Shown piece by piece: positions 40,535 to 51,975 of a DNA stretch of 64,000 nt. The translations under genes and the position numbers were made by a program. The notes under the pieces were generated by a model that was not told the DNA's origin, did not search any database, and was given only the letters and a program-made list of their open reading frames with translations. How positions within the stretch are numbered: the first letter of the stretch is position 1; each line of letters starts with the position of its first letter. The stretch comes from Dromiciops gliroides. Lineage: Eukaryota; Chordata; Mammalia; Microbiotheria; Microbiotheriidae. The stretch is taken from NCBI RefSeq assembly GCF_019393635.1, contig NC_057867.1, positions 62,875,492 through 62,939,491 on the forward strand, written 5' to 3'.

Positions 40535-41110
40535 AGGGAATAAGCATTTATACAATACCTACTATGTGCCAGGCACTGTGCTAAGCACTTTCTACAAATA
40601 TTATTGAGGCAGCTAGGTGGCACAGTGGATAGAGCACTGGCCCTGAAGTTGGGAGGACCTGAGTTCAAAGCTTATACTTACTAGCCATGTGACCCTGGGC
40701 AAGTCACTTAACCCCTATTGCCTTAAACATCCGGGGCCATCTCCAATCTTCCTGATGTATATCTCGCCACTGGACCCAGATGGCTCTGGAGGAGAGAGTG
40801 AGGTTGGTGACCTTGCACAGCCCTCCCTCACTAAGATCCAATTCACTGCAAGTCATGGCATCACCCCAATGTCAAGGCCCTCTTTGAGAACTAAGGACAA
40901 ACAATAATAATAACCAATATCATCTCACTTGATCCTTATAAGAACCCTGCTGAGGTTGGTGCTCTTATTATATCTCCATTCTACCTTGAGAAAACTGAGG
41001 CAAAGTTTGAGTGATTTGCCTGGGACCATATACACCAGTATCTGAGGTCAGGTTTGAGCTCAGGTCTTCCTGCCTCTGGCCCAATGCCAACCCCCCCCCA
41101 TTGCCTTTAT
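40535..41110 (-). mobile_element. Ancient MIR-like repeat split by a composite SINE
   Basis: 'aatacctactatgtgccaggcactgtgctaagcacttt' continues after the SINE as 'ctcacttgatccttataagaaccctg', 'gaaaactgaggcaaag' and 'caggtttgagctcaggtcttcctg'. Confidence 0.72.
40605..40913 (+). mobile_element. Composite CORE-SINE, head and tail
   Basis: The clearest full copy. A WSINE1-like head ends 'cttaacccctattgcc', then 'ttaaacatccggggccatctcc', 'ggctctggaggagagagtgaggttggtgaccttgcac', 'gcaagtcatggcatcacc' and an (AAT/CAA)n end. Confidence 0.9.
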
Positions 41111-41159
41111 CCACCAATGCTGTCTTTAATGCCCTTGTTTGAGCCTTCCCAATGAGTGA

Positions 41160-41380
41160 CTTGTTACATTTTTTACACTTCACATTTTTACATTTTATTT
41201 TATTTTTATATTTATTTTGTTTTTTACATTTACAAGGAAGTTTGAGAAGATATACTATTTCCATTTTGTAACTCCCTGGATCAGGACCTAACCTACTAGA
41301 GTATACAGTGTTAAACTTGGAGGATGTATAACCTGGATTCTATTGCTACATTTGTTACCCATACCCCATTAAAAATGTTT
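41160..41380. other. AT-rich unassigned sequence
   Basis: T-rich low-complexity stretch (TTTTACATTT units) followed by sequence with no recognised feature. Confidence 0.4.
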
Positions 41381-41384
41381 CAAG

Positions 41385-41539
41385 TGGGGCAGCTAGGTGG
41401 CACAGTGGATAAAGCACCTGCCCTGGATTCAGGAGGACCTGAGTTCAAATATGCCCTCAGACACTTGACACTTACTAGTTGTGGGACCCTGGGCAAGTAA
41501 TTTAACCCTCATTGCCCCACAAAAACAAACAAACCAAAC
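41385..41539 (+). mobile_element. WSINE1-type CORE-SINE
   Basis: Full-length copy with an (AAAC)n tail. The TSD aaaaatgtttcaag is at 41371-41384 and 41540-41553. Confidence 0.94.
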
Positions 41540-41671
41540 AAAAATGTTTCAAGCCCCAAACAGGAAGTCTTACTGATGCTTTTTGTTGAGGGTGCAGCGA
41601 AGACTCAAGCAATCTAGGCACAGATAATAAGGGGTGGAATTAATCCTTAAACCCAAGTCTTTATGGCCTTT

Positions 41672-42320
41672 TCTTTTTTTTTTTAAAGTAATAAACACTT
41701 TTATTTATAGTTTGGGGTTCCAATTTTTATCCCTTGTTCCTTCCATTCCCTCCTCCTTCCCTGAGGAGGTAAGCAATCAGATATAGTTTATACATGTACA
41801 ATTATGAAAAACATTACCATATTTGTCATTTTGTACAAGAAAATTTGATTTAAAGAAAAAAATGAAGGAGTGAAAAATAGCATGCTTAAGTCTGTGTTTA
41901 ATCAATATTTATCAATAGTCCTTTGGGATTGTCTTGGATCATTGTATTGCTGAGGTTAAGTCTTTCACAGTTCTTCATCAAACAATATTGCTGTCACTGT
42001 GCACAATGTTCTTTTGGTTCTGCTCACTTCATTATACATCAGTTCATACAAGTGTTCCCAGGTCTTTTTGAAATCATCCTGCTTGTCATTTCTTATAGCA
42101 CAATAATATTCAATCACCATCATATACCACAGCTTGTTTGGCCATTCCCCAATTGATGGGCATTCCTTTGATTTCCAATTCTTAGCCACCACAAAAAGAG
42201 CCACTATAAATATTTTTGTACTAATAGGTCTTTTTCTGTTTTAGAGGATGTCCTTGGGAGATAAACCTAGCAGTGGCATTACTGGATCAAAGAGTATGTG
42301 TGCACAGTTCCCTCTTCCCC
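41672..42320 (-). mobile_element. Older L1 fragment (ORF2 end and 3' UTR)
   Basis: The minus strand encodes about 79 open codons with L1 ORF2 C-terminal motifs (FVVAKNWKS, CPSIGEWPNKLWYM, IEYYCAI, VSRTKRTLCTV). Its 3' UTR resembles the fragment at 9980-10725. It is more diverged than the 24.5 kb L1. Confidence 0.88.
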
Positions 42321-42351
42321 AGAAATTACTCTGTAATAAGTTACCTGTGCA

Positions 42352-42632
42352 CATGGCTGCAGCTAGGTGGTGCAGTGCATAAAGCACTGGCCCTGAAATT
42401 GGGATGATCTGAGTTCAAACCTCACCTCAGACACTTACTAACTGTGTGACCCTGGACAAATCACTTAACCCCCATTGCCACCTCCAGTCACCCAATTAGC
42501 TCTGGAGGAGTGAGGTTGGTGACCTTGCACACCCCTGCTTCACTTAAATCCAATTCAGTGCAAGTCATGATGATATCACCTCCCAATGTAATGGTCCTCT
42601 TTGAAAATGAAGGGCCACCACCACCAAGAACC
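42352..42632 (+). mobile_element. Composite CORE-SINE with internal deletion
   Basis: The head 'gcagctaggtggtgcagtg' to 'cccccattgcc' joins 'acctccagtcacccaattagctctggaggagtgaggttgg', so about 40 bases are missing at the junction. It ends in a CCA-rich triplet tract. Confidence 0.86.
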
Positions 42633-42639
42633 TATGGAT

Positions 42640-43200
42640 GCATTACTCTTCCCCAGTTGGAAGCAATCTCCTTTGGGACAGAGGCTGCTTTCCTTTTGGC
42701 CTAGCAAAATGCCCAGCACTTAAGAAACACTTGTTAGATGCAGGCTTGAGAAGTTGGGTGAATGACTGGAACTCAATGTCAGTCTGCTGTTAACCTGGAA
42801 ATTAATGAAACCATCAATATAGGAGAAATAAGGTCTTTAAACAGGGCAGGTGAGTTATAACTTGGAGTACAAGATGCTAGGAATACCCAAAGATGGGGAC
42901 TGAGGACAGGGTTGATATGGGGGAGCAGAACAGAGGGAGCTGTGAGACTGCCCTTGGGAAAAGTAAGTTTCTCACAGACAGAAACTACCTAATGTAAATG
43001 AACCTTGTTATATAATAACCTAAAGTCCAGGAAGTAAGCTTGGGAATCTTTGGGAGGGGATAGTTTGTTTGGGGGATATCCGTAAGTCAATGGAGAGTCC
43101 AGAATTGACAAAGATTGGTTAGCCCCAGGCAATTCATTGGCCTGGGAATGGGGAGGTCAGTTCTCAGGAAATTGTCTTTATCACTGCCAAAGGGGGCACC
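42640..43200. other. Unassigned intergenic sequence
   Basis: An L2-like end ('gcaaaatgcccagcacttaagaaacacttgttaga') is at 42700-42740. Nothing else is recognised. Confidence 0.4.
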
Positions 43201-43218
43201 TATTAAGAGCTTATTATT

Positions 43219-43366
43219 GGGGCAGCTAGGTGTCGCAGTGGATAGAGCACCAGCCCTGGATTCAGGAGGACCTGAGTTCAAATCCGACCTCAGACACTTA
43301 ACACTTACTATCTGTGTGACCCTGGGGCAAATCACTTAGCCCCAAATGCCTCACAAAAAAAAAAAA
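43219..43366 (+). mobile_element. WSINE1-type CORE-SINE
   Basis: Full-length copy. The TSD aagagcttattatt (43205-43218) has one difference from aagagtttattatt (43367-43380). Confidence 0.93.
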
Positions 43367-43389
43367 AAGAGTTTATTATTTACCATGCA

Positions 43390-44880
43390 GGGTGCTAAGC
43401 ATTAGATGTAAAAAAGAAGGGCTTCTCCCCACCCCTCCACAAAAGGATGACTGGCCTCAGGGGCAGCCATTGGGGAGAACTAGGGAAGTCTTCCAAGACT
43501 ATGTAAATGCCCATAAAATGGCATTTCAGGTCTCAGGGAACCCAGTAAAGACGATGGAGTTGTGTCATTCCTAGGAGAGCCCTGGGCACCTCAGAGCATA
43601 AACCAGGAAGGGGAGATTTTAGAGTGAGTCCAAAGCAGAAGAGCCACCTAGCTGTGCTTCTTCCTACCTTAGCTGAGCCTGGCCGGAGGAAGTGCTTCGC
43701 CACCACTTGTGGACTGATGGATTGCTTAAGTTGGATGGGAAGGCCAAACAAAGGGTAAGGGGAGGGGTAGAATGCAAAAGACAGACTGAAGAGTCCGAGT
43801 AAATTCACAGACCCAAGGATTCTTTTGTTCTTTTGTTTTTCTATCTCCTTAGGGCCCCGATGATGGGAGGCACTTAATTTAAGTTTATTAAATTAAATTG
43901 AATGAAAACATTTTCCTGCGCTGGGGAGAGAATGGGGAATACAACTATCCTTGCCCAGAAGGGAAGGGCCAGGAAAGTGAGTTGGGATTTGAAGATGAGG
44001 ATGGAGAGCAAAGGGAACAGGAGGTGGGAGATGTGTGGAATCTAGAAAGAAGTGATACCCAGAAGGAGTTTAGAGTCCCAGAGAAAGGCTAATGTGACCA
44101 TTGCAGAAGCCCTCCAGGAAAGCCATTCTGGGGCAGTGGCCTGAGAGGAGTCTCCCAGCTAGTCACCTGAGTAGTGTGTGTGTGTATTTGTGTGTGTGTG
44201 TGTGTGGGGGGGGATATTCTCTGAGCCCACTGTACTCACAAAGGGTCAGCCCAAGTAACCCACACACGGAACTGGAGGAGTCCCCATTGGTGGGCAGTTA
44301 GGAGAGGGGGAAGGAAATAGGATGGGAAATAGGATGAGGATAGAAGAGGGAGGGAGATGGAAGGGGAAGGGAATCATTCAGGGTAGTGAAATAAAAGGGG
44401 AGTCACTTCTCAGAGCTTAAAAAAAAAACCCCAAAACAAACCCAGGAGAAGCCTGAATATTCTGAGAACACAAATGACCTCAGCCGGGATCCTGGGGGGA
44501 GACCATAGGCTTCTTTCAGGTGATGTCAGTTTTCATGTGGTTCTATCCCATGGGCTCCTGGGCTTCTCATATTGGTCAGGGATTAGCTAACATAATAGGT
44601 GGATACTTAAGGAATCAGAGTGAGGCTGGTAAAGCCTGTTCTCTGCTGGTAATCCCGGGCAAGAGCAGAGTTGAGTTTCCTCTCATCCTGCCCCTTCCCC
44701 CAAGTTGGGGCAATAAGAGGTTCCCAAAATGAAATGCCTGAGTATTTGGCGTTCAAACAGGGGACACAGCCTGGTTCAGTTGGAGGCTTCTTGAAGGCAG
44801 GAATTAAGTTGGTTGGGTTTGCTTTTAATTGTCAGCCTTGAGTGTTTGAGACGTCTAAGTATGACTAGATGGTAGCTGCT
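43390..44880. other. Unassigned intergenic sequence
   Basis: About 1.5 kb with no gene or young SINE. A (GT)n/(G)n tract is at 44176-44211. The 64-codon acidic open frame at 43898-44092 has no recognisable family. Confidence 0.4.
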
Positions 44881-44884
44881 CCCG

Positions 44885-45055
44885 ATATACTAGAATTATA
44901 GAAGAGTTTTTGCAGAACTGCAAGGGATCTTAGAGATCACCCACCATGCTCACTTTTACTGATAAAGAAACTGAGCTTAAGAGGGGGGAAGGGACTTGTG
45001 GAAAGTCAACAGGGCCAGTGTGAGAGTTAGGGCCAGTGCTCTTCTCTTCTGCTGA
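44885..45055 (-). mobile_element. Ancient MIR-like repeat
   Basis: Minus-strand order 'ctagaattatagaag', 'gcaagggatcttagagatcaccc', 'actgataaagaaactgagc', 'gggccagtgctctt'. Confidence 0.62.
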
Positions 45056-45078
45056 TATCTTGACTACCTAACCCTCAG

Positions 45079-45545
45079 GACACCTAGGTGACTCACTGGA
45101 TAGAGCACTGGCCCTGAAATTGGGATGACCTGAGTTCAAATCTCACCTCAGACACTAGCTGTGTGACCCTGGGCAAGTCACTTAACCCCAATTGCCTTAA
45201 ACATCCAGGGCTATCTTCAGTCATCTGATGTGTATCTTGCCACTGGACCCAGATGGCTCTGGAGGAGAGTGAGGTTGGTGACCTTGCACAGCCCTCCCTC
45301 ATTTAAAATCCAATCCATAGCAAGTCATGGTCCTCTTTGAGAACAAAGGACAGGGGCAGCTACGTGGCACAGTGGATAGAGCACCAGCCCTGGAGGCAGG
45401 AGGACCTGAATTCAAATCTGACCTTAGACACTTGACAACTTATTAGTTGTGTGACACTGGGCAAGTCACTTAACTCCAATTGCCTCACCAAAAAAAAAAA
45501 AGAAAGAAAGAAAATTGTGCTTGAGAACAAAGGACAAACAACCCC
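45079..45545 (+). mobile_element. Composite CORE-SINE split near its end by a WSINE1
   Basis: The head (45079-45201) joins a tail (45202-45352) of the same type as 40605, then 'acaaacaa' at 45537 after the nested SINE. Confidence 0.9.
45353..45520 (+). mobile_element. WSINE1-type CORE-SINE nested in a composite SINE
   Basis: Full-length copy. The TSD ttgagaacaaaggaca is at 45337-45352 and 45521-45536, so the composite tail is interrupted just before its (CAA) end. Confidence 0.94.
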
Positions 45546-45585
45546 CCCCTCCAAGTTTTAAATCTGTTCCTTGACAAGTATTTCT

Positions 45586-45872
45586 TTTTTAAAATGTCAA
45601 TCATGTTTATTGTCAATGAACAAGAGTTTATTTTCTTAAGTTCCCACCTGCCCCTCTGCAAAGGAAAAAGAAAAAAGAAAAGCCAAGCCCTTGTAACAAA
45701 TATGCATAAGTCAAGCCATACAAATTCCAAAAATGGAAGTCTCCTCTTTCTGCATCTTAATATCCATCACTCCTCAGGAGGTAGGCAGTGGGCTTCATTA
45801 ATGAACTTCGTTGATGGAATCAAGGTCTGTCAATTGTATTGAGCAGAGTTCTTAAGTCTTTAAAATTTGTTT
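45586..45872 (-). mobile_element. L1 3' UTR fragment
   Basis: Minus-strand block sharing 'cttgtaacaaatatgcata.gtcaagcca.acaaattcc' and 'cttaatatccatcactcctcaggaggtaggcag' with 18336-18712. The flanks ttgacaagtatttct (45571-45585) and ttgacaagggtttct (45873-45887) are a TSD. Confidence 0.82.
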
Positions 45873-45889
45873 TTGACAAGGGTTTCTAA

Positions 45890-46455
45890 GCTCTCTTGGA
45901 CCCTATCCCTTTAGGATGACTAGCCTAGCTCAGCTCCATGGCTCCTCTGCCCTTCTGCTAGAGCCACTTAACCCTATCCCTGACTAGGGACCAATCAGTT
46001 CTGGGGCAGGGGACATATAGGCACTATATATTGCTTAGAAGACTTGCTGGTGGTCCTCTTCTGATTTGGAAACTGGGCGCTATTAACTGGATTCTTAACT
46101 TATATCCTTGTTCCACTGGGTTCTTTCTGTGACTCCCTACCCAGTCCTGTTCTCCCCACCCACTCCTTCCAGGGATGGGAGTTTCCCCTCTGCCCAGTCT
46201 ACCCCTCTAGTTTCCGTGTCTGTGTTCTGGCTTCCACACCTCTCTCAGCCCCCTTACAACCTTCCCAGAGATCTGGTATCGTCTCCTTGGTTTAGCCTCT
46301 TTCTCATCCAGTGGGTCCGAGTTTGTGGCCAGCTACAACTTGCTGACATTCTTTAGGGGAAAGGATATTGTAAATGTCTAGGTTATTTGCATGCCTTAGA
46401 TGGGGCAATTTAACTTTGTGCAACAGAAAAAGGCAAGTTTAGTCACTTTCAAAAG
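45890..46455. other. Unassigned intergenic sequence
   Basis: C/T-rich sequence with no recognised family or gene. Confidence 0.35.
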
Positions 46456-46464
46456 TATTATCTG

Positions 46465-46609
46465 GGGGCAGCTAGGTGGTGCTGCAGTGGATAGAGCAAC
46501 GGCCCTGGATTCAGGAGGACCTGAGTTCAAATCCAACCTCAGACACTTGATACCTACTAGCTGTGTGACCCTGGGCAAGTCACTTAACCCTTATTGTCCC
46601 CCCCCCCCC
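46465..46609 (+). mobile_element. WSINE1-type CORE-SINE, last before the promoter
   Basis: Full-length copy with a C12 run at its 3' end. The TSD attatctg is at 46457-46464 and 46610-46617. No further young SINE occurs until intron 2. Confidence 0.9.
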
Positions 46610-46619
46610 ATTATCTGTT

Positions 46620-48230
46620 AGTTACTGTGGGGTTTCTGTAATTGCAAGACATCCCTTTTGGGAGGTAGTACTCTATTGCAAAAAATGGGACTATACCTTT
46701 AGGAATTTGAGAGTGTGGCTGCCAGTGGTGGAAGGGACCTGATGTCATCCTCAATCAGGGAAAGTCTGAAGTTGAGTATTGGCAAAATTTGGTTGCCCTT
46801 AGAATTCAGTACGGTTCACATTAACCTTCCCCCCCCCCAAAAAAAAAAAAGACAGGGACTGGAAACCTTTGTAAATAGCTTTTTTTCGGGGGCGGCATAT
46901 TTGTCGTTTATTTGCAGTCTATATCGAACAAGACCCCTTTGTCTCATCAGGAGACAACCAAATTTGTAGAGCTCACCACGTGCTTCCCGATTGTCTCCCA
47001 GTCTGACTTCCCAGCCAAAGTATCTGTAAGCTGCTAGTTCACCAGATGAACGACTTGGCTGAGATGCCATAGAGTAGCTGGACCTGAAGCACCTGCCTGT
47101 GTTTCCTGTGATGCCTCAAATTGACGCGACTCAAGAGAAGGAACCCAACTGGCACTGGGCATCCAAAGGCAAAATGGGGAAATCGCGACCTGAGTTTATG
47201 TCTTACTGGGAAGTGAGATACTTGATAAAGGTATGCACCCGGTAGTTGGAGGAGGAGAAAGCAAGTACTGACAAATGGGGGAAGGTGAAAAGCTTCATCC
47301 GAAATAGCATATAAATTGAACCTTCGAGGAAACCAGAGAATCTCTCAGAGGTGCCAAGGGAAAGGCATTCCGGGCATGAGGGACTGATTGTACAAAGATG
47401 CAGAGGCAGGAGATTCAGAGCTGAATCGGGGGAACCACAATAGGACAACTTAGCTAGAAATCACTTTTGCTCTGAGATGAGGGAGGCTTGTGACCCCTTG
47501 TCCCGTGCTGGGGGCATCCCTAACGGACCTTCGGTGCCTGTTAGTTCCTGGTTACGTGTTGGTGGGACTGCGATCCATGCCCGTTCGCTGCTTTCTCTCA
47601 ACTGTTACTGTCCCCGGGAGTCTGCTTAGATGGGGTGGCAAGGGACTTTTGGAGCAGAAGTAGCCCAAGGGTCCTGAAGTGGGACAGGTGCTAGCTTTTT
47701 CCTTTCTCTATCTGCTCTTTTTGGACATTCTAAACTCAGTCCTAGTTCCAGGATTGAGTGATGTGGCAAGCTTTTCTGTGGTTCTTCTTTCCACTGAGTG
47801 GACTCCTAATTGGTTGACTAGCTTGGGTTTTGCACTGTGCAAAACGCTGTTTCTTGGGGAGGGGGGGAAATAGCCATTGCCCCTTCCGTTCATCTCCAAA
47901 CTCTCTCCTTACATTCTGTTCCTCTCCAAACTCTATCCTATTAACTACTCTCCTAATGTCTCCTTTTCTTTTTCAGCCTTTAAAGAAATTCCCCCCTTAT
48001 CCAGGATTCAGAGGGGTTTCCGGTTAAACACTGGCAATCAGTAGGGACCGGGACAATCAGTGTTTCGCCTTAGAGGTGGTTCAGGCAATCCCGGGGCGAA
48101 ACTGGCATTTGGGTTTTTTAGCGTCCTGCTCTTCTAACAATAGGGCAACAAGTTCTTTTCTCGGTTTGCGAGTCAAGATGGGTACAAGAATCTCGCACGT
48201 ACGTCTATGAATGGAGCAGTCAGGAAGCCT
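46620..48230. other. HMGB3 upstream region
   Basis: Largely unique. 46850-47200 carries several CpGs and no recognised repeat. 47260-47420 ('gaggaaaccagagaatc', 'aaaggcattccgggcatgaggga') resembles an ancient interspersed repeat. No coding exon is seen. Confidence 0.45.
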
Positions 48231-48714
48231 GGGGATCAGATCTCACTGTCTCGTGCCCTTAAGTGGCGCCAGATCTGAACTGCTGCCAAGGTAAGGGAAG
48301 AGGAAGATGAATGTGTTGGAATGACAAGAAAACTTTTTGCTGAACAGAGCGGGCTGCGGCTCTTCGCTGTGGGTCTGCAGAGGAGAGGCTGAGCCCTGCG
48401 GAGCGAACCGAGGACGGGTGCACTCGGGACGCGCAGCCTGGCGGGGTCCGAGTGGTCCCGGGCAGGGGGTTAGCTGTGAGCTTGGTGGGACGCCTGGACG
48501 AAACAGACAAAAGGGTCCCTCACCCGGGGCAGGGGCAGGGAAGTTTCTAAGGACAGGAAGGCTAGGAGAGTTCCCCCCGCCCTAACTTTATTACAGTAAA
48601 GGTTGGCCACCGATTATCACTATCTTACTCTCCAACACTCCCTACTTAGTCCTCCATCCCAGGCGGGTTGTTCTTTTTGAATGAATGACCCAAGTGAGCG
48701 AGTCCAATCAACGC

Positions 48715-48800
48715 CTCCGCCTTATTAATATGCATAAGGGCCGCAGCCAATGAGCGGGCGAGGAGGCTGTTTTAAACGGCGGAGCCCGCTGGCCAATCAG
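48715..48800 (+). promoter_or_regulatory. HMGB3: HMGB3 core promoter with two CCAAT boxes
   Basis: CCAAT at 48747-48751 (gcagccaatgag) and 48793-48797 (ggccaatcagg) are both NF-Y-like contexts. An octamer-like ttaatatgcataa is at 48726-48738 and a TTTTAAA at 48770-48776 could serve as a weak TATA. Their position just upstream of the donor-bearing first exon supports a promoter. The start site itself cannot be fixed from sequence alone. Confidence 0.75.
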
Positions 48801-48814
48801 GCGGCTCTCGTGGA

Positions 48815-48890
48815 GTCAGCTAGCGCGAGGTTGGGGGAGTGCTTAGCCGAGCGTCGTGCCCTGCGCTGCCCAGACTAGCGAACAATACAG
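48815..48890 (+). other. HMGB3: HMGB3 non-coding exon 1 (5' end approximate)
   Basis: Ends at a strong donor, acag|gtacgt (GT at 48891). It contains no start codon, in keeping with HMGB genes, whose ATG lies in exon 2. The 5' limit is set only by the promoter elements upstream. Confidence 0.65.
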
Positions 48891-51800
48891 GTACGTTCTG
48901 CACAGCCCGCTCCCGCCGCCGCCGCCGCCGCCGCCACCACCACCACCACGGTCACCGCCGCCCCAGCCGCCTCTGCCCTGCCTGCCGCCCAGTGCCTCGC
49001 CGGCCCCGCTGGTTCTGCATAACTTTCCGGCGGGAGCTGCATCGATCCCCCCCCCCCCCCGTCCCTCCCCCCCTCCCCGCTTCCTTTGCCCTCTCTTTTC
49101 CTTTTTCTCCTCTCCGTTTCTTTTCCACTCCGCTTTGCCACTTTCCCCTCTTCCCCTCCTCGCCTCGCCTTTCTTCTCTGACCAGCAAGGGGAAGAAATC
49201 CAGGTGTTTAAACTTTTAAAATTATTATTCCTATTTTCTGGGCTTCTCCTCGCAGCTTCTTCCTGTCCCCCCCCCCCCCTTTCTCCCGTCCCCCGCCCTT
49301 GGCCGATGCCCCGGGAGTCCGAGGCGATTTCGAGGGAAAGCTCTGTGATCCAGCTGTTTTCCAACAGCTGTAAAAGCGGTTTTCCCCAGCGCCTCGGGCT
49401 CCTAGGGTTTGCCAGCGCAGGACAGGCAGCTTCGCCGGGAGGGAAGGTTCGGAGTCTAGCTTTGCGGAGTGTTCTCTAACAGGCTGGTATATGGGGTACG
49501 GGGGGAGGGAGGGGTGCCGATGCAGTTTTCCTACCGACCCCCCCCCTCCCCTTTCCCCTCTGGTCAGTGCAGGCTAGAGTGGCATTTGGGAGTTATTTTT
49601 CTGCCTCCCGTAATATGGCTGTTGCAGTCCCTTATACCGTGACTAACTCTTCGCATGCCTTCTCTTTTTCGGAGGGTAGGACGAGCTGGTTTGCAAAGAG
49701 GCTGCCCCGGGTCGGCGAGCCAGAGTCGGGGCGCCGCGCAGTCCCCCCAGCCCTTCTCCCGGGGCGCAGTGCGTTCACCCGAGGCTGGGGCTGGGGGGCC
49801 TGGGGCGCTCTGTCCCCAGGCGGGGCGGTCGGCTGGCCGGCGGAGGAAACTTAACTGTTCGCTCCAGCCAGCCGTGCGCAGTGCTGGGGGCTGGGGGCTT
49901 GGGGGTGGGGTGGGGGGGAACTCTGCCGAGTCTTCTGCATTAACATGGCTGTCGCTACTGGAGCATCTGACAGGCTAAAGCTTGCGCGCTGTCGGGGCGA
50001 GTGGGGAGGAATGGGGACAGCCGGGGGGGGGGGTCCTCCTCTCCCTGAGCCCGGGTTCCTCGCCCCATAAGGAGAGCTCCCCCAGGCACGCCCAGCTTCG
50101 CCTCCTCTGTCTCGCCTCTTCCCCCATCATTCTGGCCAGGTGGGAAGCCCTGAGTCCCCTGGGGGCCCCTCAGAGAGGTCCCCCCTTGCGCTCTCTTCTT
50201 GTGCTGTTGGACATTAACATGGCTGGCGTTGGGAGAAAGCAGGCAGCAATGGGGGGGGGGCAGTGTAGTGGCTCGCTGTCTGTGTGTAGATGTGTACAAG
50301 GCTAGAGAGGGGGAGAAAAGACCTTCCAGCAGCCCGAGGGGGCCCCTATCTTTTCTCTCCCTCCCTTGGAGCCCTTTCTCTACTGGCCTTGAGCCTTTGG
50401 GGAGTCTTTGAGGGGCGATCGGGGGGCGATTTTCACTTTTTTTCTCCCTTCCCCCTGGCGCGGAAGAGTGTAATGGCTGAACAGGAGTCTTTGTTATACA
50501 GAGTATTGCGCTAGGCAGGAGGGGAGGGGGGCACCCTGCAAACCAGCGTCTGTCCCCGAAGCCCCTCATCCCCACTGCAGCAAACCCGCCCAGGGGGCTG
50601 GAGGGGCGCCTCCTCTGGGGCCCTGGCGCCTGAGGGGCCCCCGGGGGGGCTGGGGATCCCCAATGTTGGCGCCCCGGAGCCAGCCACTGGCCACTGGGGG
50701 TGCGTGCTTGTGGCTTTGTTAGGAATAGCAGCCTCTGCTGCCTGAGACTGAGCCTTGCACAGGCAGAGAAGCCATTTTAGCGAATGGAGCTGGAGCTGCT
50801 GCTGCTGCTACTGTGGCCAGAACAGCAGCTCCTACTTCTCTCCATTCCTCAATAGCACTGAGCCTCTCTACTTCCTCAGTAAGGGCATCGGGCGAGAGCT
50901 CGCACCCGGGCCCTCCTTCCAGGCGTCTTTCCTTGGGGTAAGAACACCCCAGTAGAGTAGAGGAAAGGATTTCAGGGGGACTTTCTTTCATCAAGGAGCA
51001 TTTCACAAAATGGAAGATGAATTATTGGTGTCTTGGTGACCTGTCGTTTTTTTTTCTCCCCCCCCCCCCTTTTCCCTCCAAGTAGAGTTTACTGTTACTG
51101 AATCGGGGCACATCCAGCCAGGGGAGCAGGCAGCTTCCAGTTGTTGCAGGGAGGGGGCACAAAGGGCCCCCCCATGTATTGTACACTAATGGCAATTTTT
51201 AATTTTTATGTGATGACCTTGGGGGGGTGTAGGGGAGATGAATTAGGATTAGAATGGAGGGGGCATTACTTCGTTTTTTTTTTTTTAAGGGAAACTTTTG
51301 GAGAAGGTACGAGCTAGAAAAATGTATATTTTGCTTAATGGAAAAGGGGAGGGCTCAGCAAACCAGCCTTTTAAATAACTTTTCTCCTTTTAGATCAGAT
51401 AGTGACTAACTTGGAAGCTTCCTTATAATGCAAGGAATACTTGCCGGGCATTTTTAAAAATATGAAATGCTTTTTGTCATTAATTTGAAAACTTGCTTTC
51501 CTCTGGGCCGTTTAGAAGCAATGGGGGAAGGGGGGCTGTTTTTCCAAGTTTTATTGCATCCATTTATTTTCGGTCTAAACCCCAAATGGATGCTAATTTT
51601 GTCATATCTGTTAATAAGCTAGGGAGGAGATTTTTGAAGTCCTTGGCTTGGCACAAACACCCACCCACCCGTTTTTCTCAGGCACCAAATCTCTAGAAAC
51701 TTTCGGTCCAGAGTTAAGAGCTCCAGGCTATCACAGCCCATGCGGGTGGCCAAGCCCTTGTCCTCAGTGCTTTCCAGGTTCCCCATCCTAGCCCACCCAT

Positions 51801-51975
51801 TCCAGTGGCTGGCTGGGGGTGGGGGGTGGGGAGGAGTCATCTTATTTTCAGGCCTGCTGCCTTTCCTTGAAATTTTTCTCTTAGCACCTGAGAGAACCAA
51901 CTCACCTTTTTTGGTGGGTGTCTGTATTTCTCCCTCCTCCACAATGATGCATGTTCTAAAACTTATCTTTTCCAG
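48891..51975 (+). other. HMGB3: HMGB3 intron 1
   Basis: A GT..AG intron of 3,085 bases. It is CpG-rich for its first 1.8 kb and repeat-free. It holds a CGC/CCG/CCA-triplet tract (48907-48950), C-runs at 49048 and 49268, and four YY1-like ATGGC sites described in the findings. Open frames here reflect the GC-rich composition. Confidence 0.8.

Larger units (their letters stand above)
48240..50700. promoter_or_regulatory. HMGB3: CpG island over the HMGB3 promoter, exon 1 and 5' intron 1
   Basis: GC-rich with frequent CpG, unlike the rest of the window, and free of interspersed repeats. It covers the promoter, first exon and about 1.8 kb of intron 1, which is typical of a broadly expressed gene. 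Borders were judged by eye. Confidence 0.85.

Noticed and set aside
48839-49479. Long proline- and arginine-rich frames on both strands near HMGB3 exon 1
   Set aside because: All overlap in the GC-rich first intron and arise from CCG, CCA and C-run tracts. No splice support.
49955-50575. A 206-codon minus-strand frame in HMGB3 intron 1
   Set aside because: Lies in CpG-island sequence, has no family features, and no neighbouring exons were found.
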